Assembly (NCBI GenBank): GCA_951217055.1
Contig: OX578280.1
Span: 42,907,882-42,971,881 of the forward strand
Source: Gerris lacustris
Taxonomy: Eukaryota > Arthropoda > Insecta > Hemiptera > Gerridae
Reading direction: 5' to 3'
DNA length: 64,000 nt
This document shows, one piece after another, positions 57,776 through 64,000 of the stretch (positions are counted from its first letter, which is position 1; each line of letters starts with the position of its first letter). Below the pieces are notes generated by a model. It was not told the DNA's origin, searched no databases, and saw nothing but the letters and a program-made list of their open reading frames with translations. The translations under genes were made by a program, and so were the position numbers.

Positions 57776-58880
57776 ATTTTAAATCACAATATAAATAATT
57801 ATAATTTCTAAGAATGAATTACCAATTAAACTTTTCCCTAATAAACTTTTTTATAGTTGAAATTTCAGTTAGTCTTCCAAAAAAAAATTATTTCTTTTTG
57901 CTTACCTTTTCACCTCTGGTGAAATTTTAGTTCCATTAGTTGAAAACAAAAAGCTTTTTAATCAATTCGGCTAGTAGAACAATGTTTAAGAGGTGAAAGT
58001 GCTGGGTTAAATATTTAATTCATGATGGTGCAGTATTTGAATCATTCTACCGTTAACTAACACTGTTCAAATATTAAAGAGCTTGGCATTATTAACACTT
58101 ATTTCAGCACTTTTCGCTGCACGTCACTTTCAATTTTAAACATGTTATATTATTACATATTGTATTAGCCACACAGCACATATTTTTCATATATCCGCTT
58201 ATAGGGTGATATTTAATCCAGTGTATTTGTATTTTTTTGTATTTTTATAACACAAAAAAAATGTAACCACTAAAACCCAATGCAACAATAAAAGAAGGAA
58301 AATACTGACAAAGTTATTATTTGATTATTTTATTATTAAAAGTTGTATCGGGTAGATGAAAGAATATAAAGATAAAGAAACTTAAATAAATAAATTAATT
58401 AATACTCTTAGTTTCTTAATCTGATTAGGAATCAGCGTCAAATTCTTATTCATACTTGCGCACGATAATTAGTTTTAATCTACTTATTTAACGTATTTAA
58501 ACGATATTACAGTAAAAGGAGCTATAGTTTTAACTATTTTTACGTTCTTTATATTATTTCAATTATGCATCCAAGCATTCTATATTGACGCTAATCTCCA
58601 AACCTACAGAACTTGTTTGAATAAACCTTTTACTAAGAATCCCTTAGTTTGTTAGGATTGTCATTGACTATGTAACATCTCACTTTATATAAAAAAAACA
58701 CTGAGCAGTGTCAATAAATGTATGTACAGAGAAGAGGGACTTGCTTATCACACTATCCGTCACTTTTCATAGTGTAGGTAGGAAAGACATGCAGCACATT
58801 TTTTTGCGAAAGAGTAACGAAAGAAATATCATTGTGGATCTAGAGGTAATAACTAATTAAAGAGTTGCTTGCTTATCACA
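57776..58880. other. Non-coding AT-rich stretch
   Basis: Nothing recognised as gene or known repeat. Confidence 0.5.
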
Positions 58881-59485
58881 CTATCTGCCAATTTTTTCCA
58901 GTGTTGTAATACTTTTTACGACCCATTATTGTCTAATTTAATTAACTTTTTTAAATAATCCATCACTATTATTAGAGATTAGTTGTATATAAATTAATTA
59001 GACGATTAATATTATTATACGGCAACCATCTGTACGCTACTTTTAACAAACCATTTAAATTTCTTAAAAACCAAATGAGTAAAAGTTTCTGCGCAAGTGG
59101 AGGAGAGACTAATTGGCATCAGAAGTTTGAAATTAATATTATGATACCCAGAAAAGAATGTGCTGATTATGACCTTATTTCCAAAATTTATCATGGAGTA
59201 ATTTAGTTCATTAAAGTTGGACAGACCGACAGATTGATACGAGGGCAATAATTATGCCTTATCATCCAAATTTCATTAAAATCAGACGAGTAGGTTTTAA
59301 GTTAGGTTGGTTAACAAAAATGTAACTACAGACAACATGTTATATAGCATTCTATGAAACAGACCAAAATGTTCCCTGATGTCTGAAACGGATTAGTGTC
59401 TTAAAATTTTTGAAATCGAAGACATACATTTTTCTCTTTATTCAGAACGATAACATAGGTACCGTTACCTTCGGTAAGCTCGGAT
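58881..59485 (+). mobile_element. Interspersed family A, diverged full-length copy
   Basis: ATCTGCCAATTTTTTCC at the left, GGACAGACCGACAG, ATTTCATTAAAATCAGACGA, ATGTTCCCTGATGTCTGAAA, CAGAACGATAACATAGG, and the terminal CCGTTACCTTCGGTAAGCTC. Part of the centre (about 59150-59300) is duplicated. Confidence 0.82.
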
Positions 59486-60139
59486 GTACAAAACATTTAT
59501 TATATTTTTGAAGAAAAGCGGATAAAGAAAAAAGAAAACAGCCAACCACAGAAAAAGAATAAAAACATAAAATAAGAATGTGGCTCAAACATTGCAGATG
59601 TCAGGTAATGATAGAAGTGAATTCATAAAATTTTCGATATAGAAAATCTATATCTCAAACGGCGTAAGAAAAAACGCATAAATGCTAAAATAAAATCATT
59701 TTATATGGTGTGATAATGTCTATATAAATATTTATATTTGCCAAGAAAAGATTTTCTGAAATTTGATTCCCATGGAATTAAATATAATGGGCAAAGTATA
59801 AAATAAGTGAATTGAGCCCTAACAAGTGAAGTTAGTAACTAAATACTTGGGAAAAGGCTTCTATTCAGGAAGTATAGCATACATATTAATAATAAATTAT
59901 AATATTAATTTTATATTAGGGACGCTATAAGATACCGTTGGAGGGCGGTTTTCCTCCGGAAAGTTAACTTTCAAAACTGTTTCTCCAGCAGTCGAAATTA
60001 ATTACTAACTAGATATTTTTGCTACTTATTTTATCCGTTGAGACGAAAGTATGGAAATAAGAGAAGAGAGATTGAGGAAACTGTGGTGTCTACATATTAA
60101 TATCGCTCAGTAAAATAAAATTAATGTTTCTTGACGTAA
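59486..60139. other. Non-coding AT-rich stretch
   Basis: Nothing recognised. Confidence 0.5.
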
Positions 60140-60648
60140 AACCCCGTTTACACGGTGATAGTTAACGCGATAGTTGTGGTCATGATAACAACTATTGCAT
60201 TAACTATCCGTGTAAACTATCAGCCATCTCACTATCTAATAGAGTGTTCTATCACAACAGTCAACACAGAGTACTCACGTTGCAGATTTACGAACTACCA
60301 CGCTAGATACTAGATGGCTTATTGTTTGTTTATACTTTAATATTACGTGATAACAGATCTATAAGGCAGCAAATATGATATCTTCCTTCATATTTGATAT
60401 CAGATGAATATTTCGTTTGCTGTATTCATATTATATATATAATGTAACATTATGATATATTTAGCGGTCTATTTCTGTTTCCAAGTCAGAAATGTAGGAT
60501 ATGGATATAACTTTGAGTATACAAGACTACAAATTTTGACTAATGTTAACTCTCGCCGTGTCGACTGTTCACCTCTGCGATAGTACCATGACGTTGACTA
60601 ACGTGATGGTTCTATCGTGGGAGAACTATGACCGTGTAAACAGGGCTT
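60140..60648. mobile_element. MITE, ~509 bp, TIR AACCCCGTTTACACGGTGAT
   Basis: Left AACCCCGTTTACACGGTGAT then AGTTAACGCGATAG; the right end mirrors it with CTATCGTGGGAGAACTATGA and CCGTGTAAACAGGGCTT. The internal CCGTGTAAACTATC at about 60210 is a second copy of the end in inverted orientation. No transposase. Target duplication not resolved. Confidence 0.87.
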
Positions 60649-62896
60649 AGGTTTGAATTTAAACTAAGAAAAAATAACACTCTCTCTCAAGAAGTAGAGG
60701 AATTCAGCATGTAGTAGCATAATTATTATTTTTTAAATATTAAAATTATATAATTTCTTTTTTCTTTTGTTTCAGGTAAACAATAACTAAGTGTAGCCAA
60801 CTCTACGAAATAATTTAGTTTATAATATAAAATATAATTAAACAAAGATATAATAAACTAGAGTTACATACTTCCATTTTGCATTAGCTTTGCTACGGTT
60901 ACAAAACCAATTACAGTATAATAAATTAATAAAACATATGTAATAATAACTCATTATTAATTAAATAAATAATTCATGTTTAATACTACCATCAGAATAC
61001 ATTAATTTAATTTGTTTAGGTTTAAAATGTAGAATTTCTAATATATAAACTTACGCAGTATATTTCCATTTTTTCTGTAAGAAACATATCTTTTAACTAT
61101 CTTAGTTATTACTACAATCTTTATTTTTAATTATTAATTTTATTTTTTTCCTTTTTGTAAATTTTTACAACTATCACAAATTAGTTATGTATTCTTTGGA
61201 GAAGTAAATTCAGGGATAATAATAAAAGTGTATGACTATACAAAAAACTGTGTTAAATCATTTTAAATAAAAAACGTAAATGCTAAATCTGTTATATATT
61301 GTGTATACATCTATCTTAACCAAGTAATTAGGAATAATCTAGAATTTATTTATAAATTTATTATAATATATATACATATAAAGTTATATATACGTTTTTA
61401 TTTAAATAGTTACATATTTATAATATAGTTATAATTTATTTAATATCTATTGATTTTGCTTAATTCCTCTCATTATTTTACCTTTAATTTTATCCTTCAA
61501 ATATATAAATTGATAAAAGATATATTATTAATTACTGATTTCATTTAATTTACTTAGGCTAAAAAAATGAAATTAGGTGAATAAAAATATTAATTAATAT
61601 TAAAAAAAATACAATGTCAATTTTCACAATCCAGTAAAATTTAATTTCTTAACGATTTTATTTTTTTATTTTTTTAGGTAGAGAATATTTTTAATAAAAT
61701 AGCATTTTATTTTGAAGAAAAAAATTTATTTATATTTCTTTAATGAAAATTGTTATTATTATTAATTTTATTGAAATGAGTAGTATTGCAAAAATGTATG
61801 TCAAGTATTGCATTTATTTTAAATATAAATAAATAAGGAGTTTAAAATAACATTTTAATTTGTCGTCTTATTATTTGTAGAAGATAATAAATATTTAAAA
61901 TAGTAAAACATATTTATTTATTAGATAATAATATTAATTCCTTTATTGAATTAATAATAGGTAAATTAATTTAAGGAAAAATCAATATATTTAATTATAA
62001 GGGACATAAAGTAAGTTCAACAATTTTTATTTAATTTGTTATTTAAAGGGGGAATGTAATAGATATTGATATATTAGTTGTGTGTCTTTATTTTTTAAAT
62101 AGACAGTGTTGAGGAAATAAATAATAAAATTTGACATTATAATATATGATATTTGAAAATATGGTCGATTACTTCATATAAGTATATGATATTATAAGAC
62201 AAATTACATATTAAGATAATTTAAGATAATACATGCTTTTAATAGGCACATATTATCTATAATTTTATAGCCATAACGTATAATAGACAAACAAAATTTA
62301 CTTCATATTTAAATTTAAATGCATAAATGGCAATAATTATTAATAATATGGTTTAATTTCTCTTAATATAAAATATATTTGGTACCATTACTTGATATTT
62401 TTTAACAATAAAAATAATCATTTATTAGTTAGTAGTTAAATCTGAATATCTTATATTTTTTAAAATTTTGAATTAAATTGTCGCCTTTGACCAGGAAGTA
62501 GTGCCATGAGAAATTTAAATTAAATTTTCAAAATATAATTTTTTTACTCGATTTGAATTGTTAAAATTTAGCACTTATTCGTTCATTAAGGACATTCTAT
62601 TAATTCATTTACAGTTTCTTTATTTGATTATTATTTTTTATTTATTTATATTTATTATTAGTGAAATTTGTTTTAATTATATCTTATTTTATAATATAAT
62701 ACAAATTTATTATTAATATCTAACTTATTAGTTAAAATTATTTTATTTTTTATTTCTAGTACATAATTTATATTGTACTAATTTTATTTACTTAATAACT
62801 TATTATTATTAATATTTATTAATTTAAACAAAATATCATCAAGCAAAAATGCTTATTAAAGCTCGATTTATTTACATACTATAAAGTTGTAAGAAG
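60649..62896. other. Extremely AT-rich region upstream of the receptor exon
   Basis: Over 2.2 kb are dominated by A/T with no repeat family or gene seen. It should contain the promoter and/or an upstream intron of the receptor, but I can identify no TATA box or initiator against this composition. Confidence 0.6.
62849..62884 (+). promoter_or_regulatory. Possible upstream ORF of the receptor exon
   Basis: An ATG at 62849 opens 11 codons and stops at TAA 62882-62884, twelve bases before the presumed start and in the same frame. If this stretch is 5' UTR, it could reduce initiation at the main ATG. Transcription here is not shown by the sequence. Confidence 0.35.
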
Positions 62897-63194
62897 ATGG
62901 TAAGCAATTTGACTAATGCTGGAAGCAGTTGGAGTTGGCTATGGGAAAATGGCAAAGTTCAGATACCATTATATTCTGCCATTTTCCTTCTAGGTGTAGG
63001 GGGTAATGTCCTAGTCATCATAGTGCTTGCTAAGAACAGAGCAATGAGAACAGTCACCAATCTGTTCTTACTTAATTTAGCCTTCAGTGACTTACTGTTA
63101 GGACTTCTCTGCATGCCGTTTACTCTTGTTGGGACTTTGCTCAGGGACTTCGTCTTCGGTCATCTCATGTGCAAGCTCATCCCATATATGCAAG
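62897..63194 (+). CDS. Cholecystokinin/sulfakinin receptor, first coding exon (partial gene)
   Basis: A 298-bp exon encoding 99 residues of a class A peptide GPCR at the plasma membrane. Residues 1-22 are a short extracellular tail with one N-glycosylation site (NLT). TM1 spans about 23-45 with the GN (N1.50) motif, intracellular loop 1 is KNRAMRTVTN, TM2 about 57-80 contains LAFSD (D2.50), and extracellular loop 1 LLRDFVFG leads to the TM3 Cys in MCKLIPYMQ. Loop 1, TM2 and the MPFTLVG...MCKLIPY stretch are the signature of CCK/gastrin and insect sulfakinin receptors, which couple mainly to Gq and control feeding and gut activity. The exon ends CAAG|GTTAGT, a good donor in phase 1 (split Gly). 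An in-frame TAA at 62882 and AAGATGG context support this start, but family members often have longer tails, so an upstream exon with its acceptor near the ATG is possible. The remaining TMs lie beyond the window. Confidence 0.9.
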
Positions 63195-63264
63195 GTTAGT
63201 CATGTATTTAGATTAAATTTTCGCTTTCTTTAGGTTAAAGCAATTTTTAATTTATTTTACTATC
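63195..63264 (+). other. Start of receptor intron 1
   Basis: Begins with the GTTAGT donor. Unique AT-rich sequence before LINE debris. Confidence 0.7.
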
Positions 63265-64000
63265 TAACCTTAAGGTAACATTAGTGAAATATGACGTGTG
63301 TGCGATACCTTATAAGTACAAGTCTAGTCTCTTTGGTAGAGTCTAATACTCATCCGTGTGTACCATTTAATAAAGGCTGCACCATCTAGGATTTTATTTT
63401 ATTTTTTTTATTCCGGGGGGCTTTTACACCCAAAACGCAGGCCACTTAGGTGGGCCCATTGAACAAACCCGGGCTAGGGACCAAAATCTTCACACTCGTG
63501 TAAAGATATGGTCGTTAACCACTACTCCCCTCCTGGTTGTAATACAACCAGGAGTGTCATCATCATGGTTTCCAGGCCGAAACCTGGTGGCGCCACTCTT
63601 TCAAGGAGCTTCCCATTTGATTAAACAATGCTGGGTGGACATTGAGCAGGGGGCCTGGTCCGGCAATCGGACCCAGTGCTGAGGTCACCTTCTGACCCGG
63701 CTTGATGTTGCTTAACTTGCGTTATTGCACGGCAAGCGCTCTAGCCTCCGAGCCACCCAGGCCGCCCCCCATCTAGGATTGCTTGCAGCCTTCATCGAAT
63801 TAGTTTCCTTCCACATCCAATTTTTAACTAGTGATTTGGCCTGTTCCCTAAACCAGTCAGTAGAATCTTCAGGTCCATAGAATAGCGTCCATGCTCCTAC
63901 TTTGGCTGTCTCATCTACCTATTTATTTCCTGAACGACCAGGGTCCAGAGCAGATTTATAATTGCCCGCCTTATTAATTGTAAACTATAAATGTAGGTTG
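63265..64000 (-). pseudogene. LINE fragment (RNase H region onward) in the receptor intron, split by a SINE
   Basis: Minus strand from 64000 to 63781: RSGNK-stop-VDETAKVGAW, corresponding to the GN.AD..A end of a LINE-encoded RNase H, then FYGPEDSTDWFREQAKS and WKETNSMKAASNP. After the SINE (63394-63768) the same element continues below 63382, with HTDEY and LPKRLDLYL, typical sequence after RNase H in Jockey/I-group LINEs. One stop within the first part and further stops later show it is dead. It continues beyond the window. Confidence 0.8.
63394..63768 (-). mobile_element. tRNA-derived SINE with poly(A) tail, flanked by 12-bp target duplication
   Basis: On the minus strand the head (about 63765-63720) is GGGTGGCTCGGAGGCTAGAG, an A-box-like D arm, followed by a GC-rich body (GGTCCGATTGCC as a weak B box, CCAGGTTTCGGCCTGG hairpin, ACAACCAGGAGGGGAG). 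The A-rich tail corresponds to TTTTATTTTATTTTTTTT at the left. CCATCTAGGATT occurs at both borders (63382-63393 and 63769-63780), a target-site duplication typical of LINE-mediated insertion. GC content is far above the surroundings. Confidence 0.9.

Noticed and set aside
1..64000. A new multi-gene biological system such as defence or biosynthesis
   Set aside because: Only one host exon is recognisable; the rest is repeats and non-coding DNA. No gene cluster supports such a claim.

Overview
The window is AT-rich, intron/intergenic-type eukaryotic DNA with one recognisable host exon and many transposon remnants. The exon encodes a cholecystokinin/sulfakinin-type peptide receptor. Together with the repeat style (tRNA-derived SINEs, LINE pieces with AFD/FADD motifs, Ty3/gypsy pol debris, many short TIR elements, GACA/GTCT tracts), it suggests an arthropod, most likely an insect. 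A hemipteran would fit, but the sequence does not settle the order. There is no sign of bacterial organisation: no operons, ribosome binding sites, CRISPR or long intact ORFs.

Layout. 1-2804: non-coding, with simple repeats. 2805-3880: broken LINE reverse transcriptase, minus strand. 5293-7365: a 26-bp perfect palindrome, then a foldback structure with ~595-bp arms, then GAGGCAG-type inverted motifs. 8122-9185: TIR element. 10328-13030: decayed Ty3/gypsy-like LTR element, with both LTRs but most of integrase deleted. 13031-14760: a second gypsy-like remnant carrying an internal inverted duplication. 14941-16473: a long A/T hairpin and a ~610-bp MITE. 16925-17690: Jockey-like LINE fragment. 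17722-19530: two minisatellites (26 bp and 39 bp). 19531-25900: mostly unremarkable AT-rich sequence, with one tRNA-like segment. 25902-26457: TIR element with CCCGGG-rich ends. 26719-30420: copies of interspersed families.

31108-33806 is a nested structure: an outer repeat, split by an element with 224-bp TIRs and a perfect 8-bp target duplication, which itself contains four head-to-tail copies of a 184-bp palindromic unit. 34169-35082 is a 189-bp satellite of about five copies. 35141-47478: more interspersed copies, (AT)n blocks, and a MITE with a perfect 34-bp hairpin. 48710-50965: three copies of a tRNA-derived SINE. 50990-52150: gypsy RNase H/integrase fragment, minus strand. 53249-60648: further copies of the recurrent ~600-bp family and a 509-bp MITE. 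62897-63194: receptor exon, followed by the start of its intron, which holds LINE debris interrupted by a SINE with a 12-bp target duplication.

The mobile elements visible here are non-autonomous or broken: the LINE and gypsy pieces show stops, frameshifts, deletions or altered catalytic residues. The most distinctive structures are the nested TIR/tandem-palindrome locus at 31-34 kb, an unnamed ~600-bp family with a 3'-terminal hairpin (eleven copies or pieces), and the large inverted repeat at 5.4-7.0 kb. I found no convincing new multi-gene system.
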